NCBI GenBank assembly: GCA_949425635.1
Contig: CASPWD010000015.1
Coordinates: forward strand, 1 to 35,045
Source: an uncultured Bacilli bacterium
Lineage (GTDB): Bacteria > Bacillota_I > Bacilli_A > RF39 > UBA660
Direction of reading: 5' to 3'
Length of the DNA stretch: 35,045 nt
Position 1 is the first letter of the stretch; the number at the start of each line of letters is the position of its first letter. Of this stretch, positions 10,291 through 17,977 are shown piece by piece. The notes under the pieces are model-generated. The model was not told the DNA's origin, made no database searches, and saw nothing but the letters and a program-made list of their open reading frames with translations. The position numbers and the translations under genes are program-made.

Positions 10291-12069
10291 TTGGCGAGTG
10301 TCAAGGTTATAACCGCTAATCAATCAAGAATTAGTAAGATCACAAATGGCATCAAAAAAATTATTTTAAGAGTTTGTGCTTATTGTAGAGTAAGTACTGA
10401 CAGCGAAGAACAACAAACTAGTTATAAATCTCAAAAGATACATTATAAAAATTTAATTGAAGAACATGATGATTGGGAATTTGTAGATATTTATGCTGAT
10501 GAGGGATTATCAGGAACAAAAACTGCTAAAAGAACTGATTTCAATAGAATGATTGAAGATGCTTTAGCAGGAAAAATTGATATGATTATTGCTAAATCAA
10601 TATCAAGATTTGCTAGAAATACAGTTGATACTTTAAATTATGTAAGACAATTAAGAGAACATAATGTAGATGTATATTTTGAAAAAGAAAATATTCATAC
10701 ATTACAAATGACAAGTGAAATGTTTTTAACATTATATAGTGCTTTTGCTCAAGCAGAAAGTGAATCTATATCAGAAAATGTTAAAGCAGGAGTTCGTATG
10801 AAAATGAAAAGAGGCGAACTTGTAGGTCATTATGCTCCATATGGATTTACATATGATGAAAAGTTGGAAAACCTAGTAGAAAATCCTAAAGAAGCATTTA
10901 TTGTAAGATATATCTTTGATAGATATAAGGTAGGAGTAGGTTCTTCAAGAATAGCAAGAGAATTGAATAATCAAAATATTCCTAGTCCAACAGGAAAGAA
11001 ATGGTCTGGAACAGTTATATTTAGAATGATTAGAAACGAAAAATATGTTGGAGATTTATTAACAGGTAAGACATATACTGATAATCCTATAAATTCTAAA
11101 AAGAAAAAGAATAAGGGAGAGTTTGATATGTATTATACTGAAAATCATCATCAAGGTGTAATTGATAGGGAAACATGGAATATATGTCAAGAAATCGCAG
11201 ATAAGCGTTCAGGTAAATATACTGCAGATGGTAACCCAGACAAATTTAGTCAAGTTTATCCATTTAGTAGCAAAATTATTTGTGGATTATGTGGAGAAAA
11301 TTATATTAGAAGGTCTTGGAAAGGTCATAAAGAAGGCGATCCTCGTAGAGTTGCTTGGGCTTGTAAGACTTATAATACTGACCATTTGTCTTGTCAAAGT
11401 TATGGTAATATAAAAGAGTCTTATATTGAAGAAGTATTTGTAAATATGTACTCTGTATTATGTAAGTATAATAAAGAGGTAATTGAAAAACTTTTGATAA
11501 CAATCGAAGAAACTTTTGAAAATGACGATTATTCTAAAGAACTTAAAAAATTAGAAGATGATATTAAGTCATATAGAGAGCAATTAATGGAATTGCTAGA
11601 TGTAAGACTTGCGAAAGTAATTGATAATGAAGTATTTGAAGAAAAAAGTGCAAGAATAAATAAAAAAATCGAACTATTGGAAAATGAAGCAAAGAAAATT
11701 AGAGATTATATATTACATAGAGATAAAGTTAAAGATAGGATAGATAAGTTTAAAACTATTTTTCAAAAGAATGCTACATTAAAAGAATTTGATGCTGATG
11801 TGTTTGAAAGTATTATTGATAAGATTATAATAGGTAGGAGAAATAATGATGGTTCAATAGATCCATATGAAATTAGATTTGTCCTTAAAACTGGAGATGA
11901 ATTAACTGACACATTACCAATCAAAAAAGTGCCTTCACAAAATAAAAATAAAGGATGTGAATCCAATGAACGAATGGAAGAACTTCAATCGCAATTGGGT
12001 GCTTATGCCCACAACGGGGAATACAGTAGTAGCAACTCCTCGTGGGCTAATCGCTTTACTAGAAAATAA
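10291..12069 (+). CDS. Large serine recombinase (element integrase)
   Basis: A serine integrase/resolvase of the large type that inserts and excises the element. From the TTG start it has 592 residues. The N-terminal catalytic domain holds the nucleophile serine in YCRVSTD (near residue 35), followed by the arginine motif [10 protein letters not shown]. The recombinase domain follows ([12 protein letters not shown]), then a zinc ribbon with CGLCG and a second Cys near the end of that region, then a long coiled coil (near 400-480). TTG 10291 is chosen over GTG 10276 because AAGGAG at 10280-10285 lies 5 nt ahead of it. The last ~13 residues and the stop codon are read from the host serS sequence across the junction, so the C-terminus changes when the element excises. 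Target choice in serS is inferred from the flanking gene fragment. Confidence 0.93.
   Translation: MASVKVITANQSRISKITNGIKKIILRVCAYCRVSTDSEEQQTSYKSQKIHYKNLIEEHDDWEFVDIYADEGLSGTKTAKRTDFNRMIEDALAGKIDMIIAKSISRFARNTVDTLNYVRQLREHNVDVYFEKENIHTLQMTSEMFLTLYSAFAQAESESISENVKAGVRMKMKRGELVGHYAPYGFTYDEKLENLVENPKEAFIVRYIFDRYKVGVGSSRIARELNNQNIPSPTGKKWSGTVIFRMIRNEKYVGDLLTGKTYTDNPINSKKKKNKGEFDMYYTENHHQGVIDRETWNICQEIADKRSGKYTADGNPDKFSQVYPFSSKIICGLCGENYIRRSWKGHKEGDPRRVAWACKTYNTDHLSCQSYGNIKESYIEEVFVNMYSVLCKYNKEVIEKLLITIEETFENDDYSKELKKLEDDIKSYREQLMELLDVRLAKVIDNEVFEEKSARINKKIELLENEAKKIRDYILHRDKVKDRIDKFKTIFQKNATLKEFDADVFESIIDKIIIGRRNNDGSIDPYEIRFVLKTGDELTDTLPIKKVPSQNKNKGCESNERMEELQSQLGAYAHNGEYSSSNSSWANRFTRK
12020..12040 (+). 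other. Probable right attachment junction (attR) of the element in serS
   Basis: To the right, the frame that ends at 12154 reads as the seryl-tRNA synthetase C-terminus ([18 protein letters not shown]). To the left it reads as unrelated residues (WVLMPTTGN). The switch falls around 12020-12035, just where the recombinase gene ends. The exact crossover bases need the empty site. Confidence 0.6.
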
Positions 12070-12154
12070 TTATCAAGAAGATGGTTCAGTATTAATCCCT
12101 AAAGTATTACAACCATACATGGGTGGAAAAACTAAAATTGAACCAGTTAAATAA
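12026..12154 (+). pseudogene. serS: 3' fragment of seryl-tRNA synthetase gene cut by the element
   Basis: About 42 codons match the SerRS motif 3 region and tail: the arginine in TPRGL, the [12 protein letters not shown] segment, [11 protein letters not shown] and a short basic end. The catalytic domain and tRNA-binding arm are absent here and should lie left of the element, outside the window. Upstream, the element supplies AAGGA (11951-11955) and an in-frame ATG at 11966, so this tail could be made as a 62-aa chimeric peptide starting [12 protein letters not shown]. Because serS is essential, either the element restores a working 3' end at its left junction or a second serS exists. Confidence 0.8.
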
Positions 12155-12155
12155 T

Positions 12156-12764
12156 ATGAATTCTTATAGAAAAGCTGTAATAGATTTTTATAATAGAGAA
12201 GCTACACGTTATAAAGAAGAAAGAAATGAAATAAAAGGTTTTGATGAAGTCTATAAACCTTTTATAAATAGAGTAAAACCGAATGGTAAAATTCTAGATT
12301 TTGGTTGTGGTTCTGGAAGAGACAGTATGTTCTTTAAAGAGCATGATTATGAAGTAGTAGCTTTAGATGGATCAAAAGAAATGTGTGAGATAACTAGAAA
12401 GTTATGTAACATTGAGGTAAAAGAAATGTTCTTCGAAGATTTTAATGAAGTAAATACTTATGATGGCATTTGGGCTTGTGCCTCACTTCTTCATCTTCCT
12501 AAAGAAAAACTAATACCGATTTTAAAGAATTTATCTTCTGCATTAAAAGATAATGGATATATTTATACAAGTTTTAAATATGGTAACTTCGAAGGGATAA
12601 GAAATGAAAGATATTTTCTAGATATGACAGAAGAATCTTTTGGAGAGTTAATTAGCGAGATTCCCGAACTTGAAGTAGTAGAAACTTACCAAACTAATGG
12701 GCTTCTATCATCTCAAATAAGAAAGCATTGGTTAAATATTATCCTTAAAAAGAAAAATTATTAG
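12156..12764 (+). CDS. Class I SAM-dependent methyltransferase
   Basis: A 202-aa Rossmann-fold methyltransferase. Motif I is ILDFGCGSGRDS (near 46-57), the acidic end of strand 2 is VVALDGS, and motif III/IV is YDGIWACASLLHLP. It resembles the TehB/UbiE-like small-molecule methylases that follow housekeeping genes in many gut Bacillota; the substrate is unknown. ATG 12156 lies 1 nt after the serS stop, which fits translational coupling. A longer reading with an 11-residue extension ([11 protein letters not shown]) overlaps serS and is less likely. Before insertion of the element this gene was presumably in an operon with serS, so its transcription is now likely driven from the element side. 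Confidence 0.88.
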   Translation: MNSYRKAVIDFYNREATRYKEERNEIKGFDEVYKPFINRVKPNGKILDFGCGSGRDSMFFKEHDYEVVALDGSKEMCEITRKLCNIEVKEMFFEDFNEVNTYDGIWACASLLHLPKEKLIPILKNLSSALKDNGYIYTSFKYGNFEGIRNERYFLDMTEESFGELISEIPELEVVETYQTNGLLSSQIRKHWLNIILKKKNY

Positions 12765-12786
12765 ATCACCTCTAATAATTTTTTTT
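12755..12786 (+). terminator. Terminator of the serS-methyltransferase unit
   Basis: An 11-bp perfect stem (12755-12765 with 12771-12781) and a TCACC loop lead into a run of Ts. The left arm includes the stop codon of the methyltransferase gene. Confidence 0.85.
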
Positions 12787-12948
12787 ATTCGTGATAACTT
12801 TTAAAAAGAATACTCTAAAGAAGCATTTTTAAAATTAATTATCAATTGAAATTCTTAATTAAAAAGATTAAAAATATAAAAAGTATTTTTTGCTTAGAAC
12901 CAATTTTGTAAAAACAATTTTTATTCAAAAAAATAGTAGATATGTGAT

Positions 12949-12977
12949 TTTACAAGCTATTTATAATATGTTACTAT
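12949..12977 (+). promoter_or_regulatory. Promoter of peptide gene, copy 1
   Basis: A -35 box TTTACA (12949-12954) and an extended -10 box TG-T-TACTAT (12969-12977) are separated by exactly 17 nt. Transcription should begin near 12984. Confidence 0.75.
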
Positions 12978-13009
12978 ACGATTCGATACATTTTGATGCA
13001 GGTGGCTTT

Positions 13010-13050
13010 CTTCTTCAGGGGGATTGGTTGAAATAATCAATTTGAAGAGG
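13010..13050 (+). promoter_or_regulatory. Leader hairpin that would mask the toxin ribosome binding site, copy 1
   Basis: CTTCTTCA (13010-13017) pairs with TGAAGAGG (13043-13050) with one G-U, and ATTGGTT (13023-13029) pairs with AATCAAT (13035-13041) inside it. The outer right arm abuts and partly covers the AGAGGAGGTGAT site of the peptide gene. The same bases are present in copy 2, 520 bp downstream. Confidence 0.6.
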
Positions 13051-13060
13051 AGGTGATATT

Positions 13061-13141
13061 ATGAGAAAACGAGAAATAATCGATAATATCATAATATTTG
13101 CACTTCTTAGTGTGATTTTTATTTTGTTGTTAACAAGATAA
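13061..13141 (+). CDS. 26-aa hydrophobic peptide, putative type I toxin, copy 1
   Basis: The peptide has a charged head (MRKREIIDN), one membrane-spanning stretch (IIIFALLSVIFILLL) and a short TR tail, the build of type I membrane toxins. A near-perfect AGGAGGTGAT site (13050-13059) serves the ATG. The second copy differs by a single amino acid (N9K), while two other codon changes (CGA/CGT and ATTTTG/ATCCTG) are silent, which shows selection on the protein. It is not an Fst sequence and I do not recognise a known family. A convergent antisense RNA overlaps its 3' end. Toxicity is inferred from layout only. Confidence 0.75.
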   Translation: MRKREIIDNIIIFALLSVIFILLLTR

Positions 13142-13242
13142 AAAAAGCCTTTGATTAGAGAACTAATCAAAGGCTCCCAAAACTAAGAAAGCCATTTCTT
13201 CAAATGTATCACCTTTTTTATTAAGATGAAGTTGCTTTCATA
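13141..13242 (-). ncRNA. Antisense antitoxin RNA, copy 1
   Basis: A minus-strand promoter (TTGTCA, 17 nt, TATAAT) starts an RNA of about 100 nt that ends at the hairpin just behind the peptide stop codon, followed on the minus strand by six Ts. Near its 5' end it carries the complement of 13225-13239, a close direct repeat of leader bases 12995-13010 (GATGCAGGTGGCTTTC). A second stretch, TTGAAGAAA, can pair with TTTCTTC in the same leader. This spaced complementarity plus a shared terminator is the layout of the par (RNA I/RNA II) locus. Confidence 0.65.
13146..13175 (-). terminator. Terminator shared by the convergent RNAs, copy 1
   Basis: A 13-bp perfect stem (13146-13158 with 13163-13175) has the T tail on the minus strand (the AAAAAA at 13141-13146 of the plus strand). 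There is no T run on the plus side, so the peptide mRNA may end farther on, near the T run at 13213-13219. Confidence 0.8.
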
Positions 13243-13247
13243 AGTAC

Positions 13248-13276
13248 ATTATAACTTTATATTTATACTTTGACAA
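13248..13276 (-). promoter_or_regulatory. Promoter of antisense RNA, copy 1
   Basis: On the minus strand, TTGTCA (13271-13276) and TATAAT (13248-13253) are spaced by 17 nt, a near-consensus sigma-70 promoter that is stronger than the one driving the peptide. Confidence 0.8.
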
Positions 13277-13468
13277 CTATATATGATATATTTTTCTTTT
13301 TTTTGAATTTGTTGATTTAAATAAAAAAAGTGTTCAAAATTTTATTTTATAATTATAGTAGATCTTTAAAGATGATTTTTTAAATATTAAAAATTTAAAA
13401 TAAATATTTTGCTTCGAAAAGATTACAAAAAAATAAAATTTGTCTAAAAAAATGAATAGCTGATCGAT

Positions 13469-13497
13469 TTTACAAGCTATTTATAATATGTTACTAT
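13469..13497 (+). promoter_or_regulatory. Promoter of peptide gene, copy 2
   Basis: Same boxes as in copy 1: TTTACA (13469-13474), 17 nt, TACTAT (13492-13497) with an upstream TG. Confidence 0.75.
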
Positions 13498-13580
13498 ACG
13501 ATTCGATACATTTTGATGCAGGTGGCTTTCTTCTTCAGGGGGATTGGTTGAAATAATCAATTTGAAGAGGAGGTGATATT

Positions 13581-13661
13581 ATGAGAAAACGTGAAATAAT
13601 CGATAAAATCATAATATTTGCACTTCTTAGTGTGATTTTTATCCTGTTGTTAACAAGATAA
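13581..13661 (+). CDS. 26-aa hydrophobic peptide, putative type I toxin, copy 2
   Basis: Identical to copy 1 apart from lysine for asparagine at position 9, with the same leader hairpin and AGGAGGTGAT site. The peptide and leader are conserved while the terminator and antisense region have drifted, as expected if both toxin copies are kept functional and each has its own antisense RNA. Confidence 0.75.
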   Translation: MRKREIIDKIIIFALLSVIFILLLTR

Positions 13662-13759
13662 AAAAATCTTTGATTAGTTTTCTAATCAAAGAATCAACAA
13701 CTAAGAAAGCCATCTCTTCAAATGTATCATCTTTTTTATTAAGATGAACTGCTTTCATA
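13661..13759 (-). ncRNA. Antisense antitoxin RNA, copy 2
   Basis: Same arrangement as copy 1. The 5' region complementary to 13743-13756 (GATGAACTGCTTTC) has diverged from copy 1, as has the region beside the terminator, so the two antisense RNAs may differ in how well they act on each toxin mRNA. Confidence 0.6.
13667..13692 (-). terminator. Terminator shared by the convergent RNAs, copy 2
   Basis: An 11-bp stem (13667-13677 with 13682-13692), TTTT loop, T tail on the minus strand. Relative to copy 1 both arms changed together at the base of the stem (CC/GG to TC/GA), a compensatory change that supports the hairpin. Confidence 0.8.
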
Positions 13760-13764
13760 AATAT

Positions 13765-13793
13765 ATTATAGCTTTATATTTCTTTTTTATCAA
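13765..13793 (-). promoter_or_regulatory. Promoter of antisense RNA, copy 2
   Basis: On the minus strand, TTGATA (13788-13793) and TATAAT (13765-13770) are 17 nt apart. The boxes are kept although the spacer sequence has changed from copy 1. Confidence 0.8.
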
Positions 13794-13817
13794 CTACATA
13801 AATATAGATTATTCTTT

Positions 13818-14714
13818 TTAATCCAAAGTATTCTTTTTTAATAATTCTACAAACTTTTCAGCACTACGACTAAATCTTTTATCTGTTAAATAAGCTATAT
13901 CTATCGATCTAGTACCTAAGTCAGGTTTCGTTTTTATTTCTATTAAGTCATAGTTTTCTAACTCTTCATCAAAATATTCTCTTGTTACTTCACCAATTCC
14001 CATTCCAATTTTTGCAAATTCGGTTACCAATGAATAACTAGTCAGCTCAATTTCTGGAATTAGATTAACTCCAATTTTAGCACACAAATCATCTAAATAG
14101 CATCTTGTATTTGACCCCTTAGACATTAACACTAATGGATAATTATTCAATTCTTCTAGAGGAATAACTTTGTCCTTTAATTCACTAAAAGAACTATTAG
14201 CAACAAAGCAATCATGTACATCTTTCAACTTTAATTGCGTGAAATCAGAAGGAATAGCAGCTGGTGCATTATAAATAATGAAATCAATTAATCCATTCTT
14301 TACCTTATTAACTAAATCAGGAGTAATGCCAGTATTTATCTTTATCTTAATCTTTGGGTATAGATTATGGAATTCCTCTATGTATGGTAATAAAAACTTC
14401 TTCACCAAAGTATTACTAACACCAATACTTAAAAATCCGTAATCTAAATTAATAATCTCTTTTATTTTCTTCTCGGCATTTTCAATATGCTCCATAGCTT
14501 GTTTTATTTGTTCATAAAATATTTTGCCTTCATCAGTTAAAATAACACCACTTTTAGTTCTTATAAACAAAGAACATCCTATTTGATCTTCCAAAGATTT
14601 AATAGCTTTGCTTACCCCAGGTTGGGTAATCATTAATTCATTAGCTGCTTTAGTAATACTACCATTTTTAGCAACACAATAAAAAGTCTTATAAAATTCT
14701 GTATTTATATTCAT
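13818..14714 (-). CDS. LysR-family transcriptional regulator
   Basis: A 298-aa regulator of normal family length. The N-terminal winged helix-turn-helix (residues ~1-60) has the signature SITKAANELMITQPGVSKAIKSLE-type pattern with QPGVSKA in the recognition helix. Residues ~90-295 form the periplasmic-binding-protein-like effector domain (FLSIGVSNTL, FIIYNAP, GMGIGEVT). The start is backed by GAGGTGATT just upstream on the minus strand. It is divergent from the acidic zinc-ribbon gene, with a 209-nt spacer that may hold its operator. The target and inducer are unknown. Its stop lies next to the antisense promoter of toxin copy 2, so read-through from LysR would run through both antisense regions. 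Confidence 0.93.
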   Translation of the reverse strand: MNINTEFYKTFYCVAKNGSITKAANELMITQPGVSKAIKSLEDQIGCSLFIRTKSGVILTDEGKIFYEQIKQAMEHIENAEKKIKEIINLDYGFLSIGVSNTLVKKFLLPYIEEFHNLYPKIKIKINTGITPDLVNKVKNGLIDFIIYNAPAAIPSDFTQLKLKDVHDCFVANSSFSELKDKVIPLEELNNYPLVLMSKGSNTRCYLDDLCAKIGVNLIPEIELTSYSLVTEFAKIGMGIGEVTREYFDEELENYDLIEIKTKPDLGTRSIDIAYLTDKRFSRSAEKFVELLKKNTLD

Positions 14715-14870
14715 TGCAAATCACCTCAATAACTCATAACTAATAATTATGTAACAACTTCAAATATGTACTAGATATTATATATTTAAATATCTAATAA
14801 AACAAGTTTTTATCATAAATTCAAAAAATCTTCTCTTTAATCAAAAAAATATTTAAACTTCTTCTTTTTA

Positions 14871-14879
14871 TGTTATAAT
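14871..14879 (+). promoter_or_regulatory. Extended -10 promoter of the acidic zinc-ribbon gene
   Basis: TGTTATAAT, about 45 nt before the ATG, with a weak TTTAAA at 14852-14857. Confidence 0.55.
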
Positions 14880-14923
14880 TGATAATAGGATAGGGGTTTA
14901 TAAGTAGATTGGATGTGATTTTA

Positions 14924-17857
14924 ATGAGTCTATTTGACAAATTTAAAAAGAAGGAAAAAAATGTAGAAGAGGCAGTTGCCCCAGTAGTTACTGAACAACC
15001 TATTGTTACAGAGGAAGTCGTTCCAAATCAAACAGTAGCGGCTGAAGTTAGTATTGAAAATAATCCTTTTTTTGAACAAGTCGCTCCAGTTGAAGAAACA
15101 GTTGCTGGTGAACAACCACCAAGCTTTGATAATATTTTTAATGCTTCACCAAGTGATTTAATTATGCCTGAATCACAACCAGTAGGTGTGCAAGAAAATT
15201 TACCTAATATAACAGAAACAGCAGCAGTAATAGATAACCCTAATAGCGTTTCTCAAAATCAAGAAATTATCACAGTAGACCCTTCAGCAGTATTTGAAGG
15301 TGGAGATTCTACATATGACGAAATAACTGCTTTAGTAAGCGATTCTGTAGCTACTGCAGAACAAGTAGAAGAAGTCCCTGCAGTAGCTGAAAATGTTGTT
15401 GAACCTATACAGAATGTACCAACTGAAGTTATGAATCAAGAAGTAATTCAATCTGAAATTCAAAATGTTGTAGAAAATGTTATTGAACCAGTAGCAGAAG
15501 AAACAATCACTTATGTTGAACAACCAGCAATGGAAGTTCAAGAAATCATAGAACAACCACAAGAGGAATTTGCTCCAATGCCAATAGCAGATGAAGCAAT
15601 TCAACAATCAGAAGAACAAGTGGTAACTACTGATGAATCGCTTCCAACAGTAGAGTATCAAGAAGTTAATCAAGAATATGAAACAGCTCAAGTTCAATCT
15701 ATTGAAGCTCAACCGTACGAAGAAGAAATCGTTAATGTAGTAGAAGAAGTTCCTGTAGAAGTGGAACAGCAAGTTGTATATGAAGAAGTACCAGTAGAAA
15801 ACGTTGTTTATACTGAAGAATCAACAGAAATGCCTCAATTAGAACAAGATGTAACAATAGAAAATCAACCAGTTATATACGAAGAAGTTCCAGAAGAATC
15901 TGTTTCTTACAATGAAGAGCCAGTAGAGATGACTCCGATTGAAACAGAAACTGCGGCAGTTCAACAACCAGAAGAACAAGTAGTAACTATTGACGACACA
16001 ATTCCAACAGTAGAGTATCAAGAAGCTAATCAAGAATATGAAATGTCTTCAGATCAAACTGATGAAGTTCAACCAAACGAAAATGAAATCGTTAATGTAG
16101 TAGAAGAAGCTCCTGCAGAAGTAGAACAACCAGCTGTATATGAAGAAGTATCAGCAGAAAACATTGATTACACTGAAGTACCAACAGAAATGAATCCAGT
16201 AGAACAAGATGTAACAATAGAAGAGCAACCAGTTGTATACGAAGAAGTTCCAGAAGAAAACGTTGTTTACGAAGAAGTTATACCACAAGATTTAGAAGTT
16301 GTGGAACAACCTATTGTTGAAGAAAATAATATATATGGAGAACAGCCAGTTGAAGATATCCCTGTGGAATCAGAAGAAATACAAGACATAACAGTAGCTG
16401 AAAATTATCTACCACCAGAAATAGAACAAAGTCAATTAGAAACAGCTCAAATGAATGAAGAAGTAGAAGAATCTGCAACGGAAGAACCTGTATATGAATT
16501 AACAAATGAACAAGTAATAGAAAATCCAGAAGATGGAGAAATCGTATCAGAAGAAATAGCTCAAAACGAAGACAATTATGAAATTCCATCCGTTGAAATA
16601 GAAAATGTTGAGCAAGTAGCAGAAGCTCCAATCGAAGATATTGTTAATAATGAAATAGTTATTCCAGAACTAAATAACGAAATTCAAGAAAATGTAGAAA
16701 ATTCATTTGATAATCAAGAAGAACCAGTTGTTGTTGAAGAACCAAACGAAGAAGATAATAGTAATCTTTCATTATTAGAGAGAACAAACGAATTAATTCT
16801 AAGTGCTGTTCTTGAAGATGAGGAATCAGAAAATAATGAAGAAGAATCTTCTGTCTCATCAGAAGAAGTTAGTGAAGATACATCAGACGGAATAATCGAA
16901 CTTATCCCAACAATCAATGAAGATTATCAAGACGAATATAGTAATGAGCAAACAGAAGAAGATTACAATATCGATAACAGCCTAACTAAAGATGAAGAAT
17001 CAACAGAAGAAATAACATCACAAGAAGACATTAGCCCAGTCGAGGATATCACACCTATTATCGAAGAGGATATAGAATTACCGATTTTCTCAGAATCAAC
17101 TGATCAAGATGAAAATAATGATATTACTGAATCCTCATCATCAGAAGAAATAACTATAGCAACAAATTATTATGGTGATGAAAAAGTGGCTGATAATTCT
17201 GATGAAGTAGAGAATAATGAAGAGGAAGAAACTGAAGAAAAGAGACCAATAATCGAAGAAGATGAAACAATAATTCTACCTTTATTGACAGACGAGATAA
17301 TAAACAAAATTGAATCTTCAAATGAAGAAAAAGAGGAAACTCAAGAACAATCTCCTGAAACTGAAATTAAGCCAATAATTGAAGAAGAAGATGTTAAACT
17401 AGGGTTTGAACTAGAAAATGAAGAGTCAAAAGAAGTAGAAGAAACTGAAGAAAACAATCCATATATCGATGAAAAAGAAAATGAAGAAGTTACTTTCTTA
17501 TCAAGTAATACAGAAGAACCAGAGCTTCCAGTAATTGATTTCAGTATTTATGCTGATGAATCAGAGCCAAAAGAAGATATAATAAATACAGAAATAGATA
17601 TTAATGAAAAAAATTCTGAGCAAGAAGATTTCACATTCAATAAAGAAACTGTTCCTGAATTTAATTTTAAACCATTTATTAATTTTGGTAATATAAAAGA
17701 GAATAACATTCCAACAGGACCTGTTACAGTTGAAGCAAAAGAAGAAATTGGTACATACATTTCAGAGCCAACAATAACAAAATTCTGTAATAATTGCGGA
17801 ATAATGTTAACTGAAGATTCTAGTATTTGTCCAAGCTGTGGAGAACCAATAGACTAA
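14924..17857 (+). CDS. Very acidic repeat protein with C-terminal zinc ribbon
   Basis: A 977-aa protein with a short basic head (MSLFDKFKKKEK), a ~930-residue body almost entirely of Glu, Val, Pro, Gln, Asn and Ser, and a C-terminal zinc ribbon (CNNCG near 955, CPSCG near 969). No signal peptide or membrane segment is visible. The body contains a tandem repeat of exactly 120 residues and shorter echoes of the phrases Y-E-E-V-P-E-E and V-E-Q-P. Composition predicts an extended, disordered chain. ATG 14924 is preferred to TTG 14909 because GGATGTGAT lies just before it. The zinc ribbon is like those of small bacterial zinc-ribbon proteins, which often bind nucleic acid or protein. The function is unknown; a tether or scaffold between a basic anchor and the ribbon is conjecture. 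Confidence 0.85.
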   Translation: MSLFDKFKKKEKNVEEAVAPVVTEQPIVTEEVVPNQTVAAEVSIENNPFFEQVAPVEETVAGEQPPSFDNIFNASPSDLIMPESQPVGVQENLPNITETAAVIDNPNSVSQNQEIITVDPSAVFEGGDSTYDEITALVSDSVATAEQVEEVPAVAENVVEPIQNVPTEVMNQEVIQSEIQNVVENVIEPVAEETITYVEQPAMEVQEIIEQPQEEFAPMPIADEAIQQSEEQVVTTDESLPTVEYQEVNQEYETAQVQSIEAQPYEEEIVNVVEEVPVEVEQQVVYEEVPVENVVYTEESTEMPQLEQDVTIENQPVIYEEVPEESVSYNEEPVEMTPIETETAAVQQPEEQVVTIDDTIPTVEYQEANQEYEMSSDQTDEVQPNENEIVNVVEEAPAEVEQPAVYEEVSAENIDYTEVPTEMNPVEQDVTIEEQPVVYEEVPEENVVYEEVIPQDLEVVEQPIVEENNIYGEQPVEDIPVESEEIQDITVAENYLPPEIEQSQLETAQMNEEVEESATEEPVYELTNEQVIENPEDGEIVSEEIAQNEDNYEIPSVEIENVEQVAEAPIEDIVNNEIVIPELNNEIQENVENSFDNQEEPVVVEEPNEEDNSNLSLLERTNELILSAVLEDEESENNEEESSVSSEEVSEDTSDGIIELIPTINEDYQDEYSNEQTEEDYNIDNSLTKDEESTEEITSQEDISPVEDITPIIEEDIELPIFSESTDQDENNDITESSSSEEITIATNYYGDEKVADNSDEVENNEEEETEEKRPIIEEDETIILPLLTDEIINKIESSNEEKEETQEQSPETEIKPIIEEEDVKLGFELENEESKEVEETEENNPYIDEKENEEVTFLSSNTEEPELPVIDFSIYADESEPKEDIINTEIDINEKNSEQEDFTFNKETVPEFNFKPFINFGNIKENNIPTGPVTVEAKEEIGTYISEPTITKFCNNCGIMLTEDSSICPSCGEPID
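15611..16330 (+). repeat. Two tandem 360-bp repeats in the acidic protein gene
   Basis: Bases 15611-15970 and 15971-16330 align without gaps at an offset of 360 bp (for example GTAACAATAGAA at 15851 and 16211). The second copy fades at its end. Each encodes 120 residues. Confidence 0.85.
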
Positions 17858-17864
17858 TAATATT

Positions 17865-17897
17865 AGAAAGATTACTAAAAATAATCTTTCTTTTTTT
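17865..17897 (+). terminator. Terminator after the acidic protein gene
   Basis: A 10-bp perfect stem AGAAAGATTA/TAATCTTTCT and a T run follow the stop codon by 8 nt. Confidence 0.9.
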
Positions 17898-17944
17898 GAA
17901 AATAAAACTAGTTTTAATGATGAGTATTTTTTCTAAAAAAAATA

Positions 17945-17953
17945 TGTTATACT
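17945..17953 (+). promoter_or_regulatory. Extended -10 promoter
   Basis: TGTTATACT, 25 nt before the next start codon. Confidence 0.5.
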
Positions 17954-17977
17954 AAAATCAATAGGAGTGTAATATTT

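Larger units (their letters stand above)
12782..13800. repeat. 520-bp tandem duplication carrying two type I toxin-antitoxin modules
   Basis: The block around 12945-13255 recurs around 13465-13775 at an offset of 520 bp, nearly identical over the promoter, leader and peptide gene and more diverged over the terminator and antisense region. Weaker similarity extends upstream (GTATTTTTTGCTT near 12881, ATATTTTGCTTCG near 13404). The flanks at 12787-12940 and 13300-13455 are AT-rich and show no other gene. Confidence 0.9.

Noticed and set aside
12123..12155. Longer N-terminus ([11 protein letters not shown]) for the methyltransferase
   Set aside because: It overlaps the serS tail in another frame; ATG 12156 directly after the serS stop gives the normal family start.
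13061..13661. Assigning the 26-aa peptides to the Fst/Ldr toxin family
   Set aside because: The gene layout fits par, but the peptides lack the Fst core (P-x-x-V-G and the charged C-terminus), so only the architecture is claimed.
15332..16917. Long minus-strand open frames across the acidic protein gene
   Set aside because: They mirror the Glu-rich codons (GAA read backwards as TTC) and have Phe/Leu/Trp-rich, non-protein-like compositions without ribosome binding sites.
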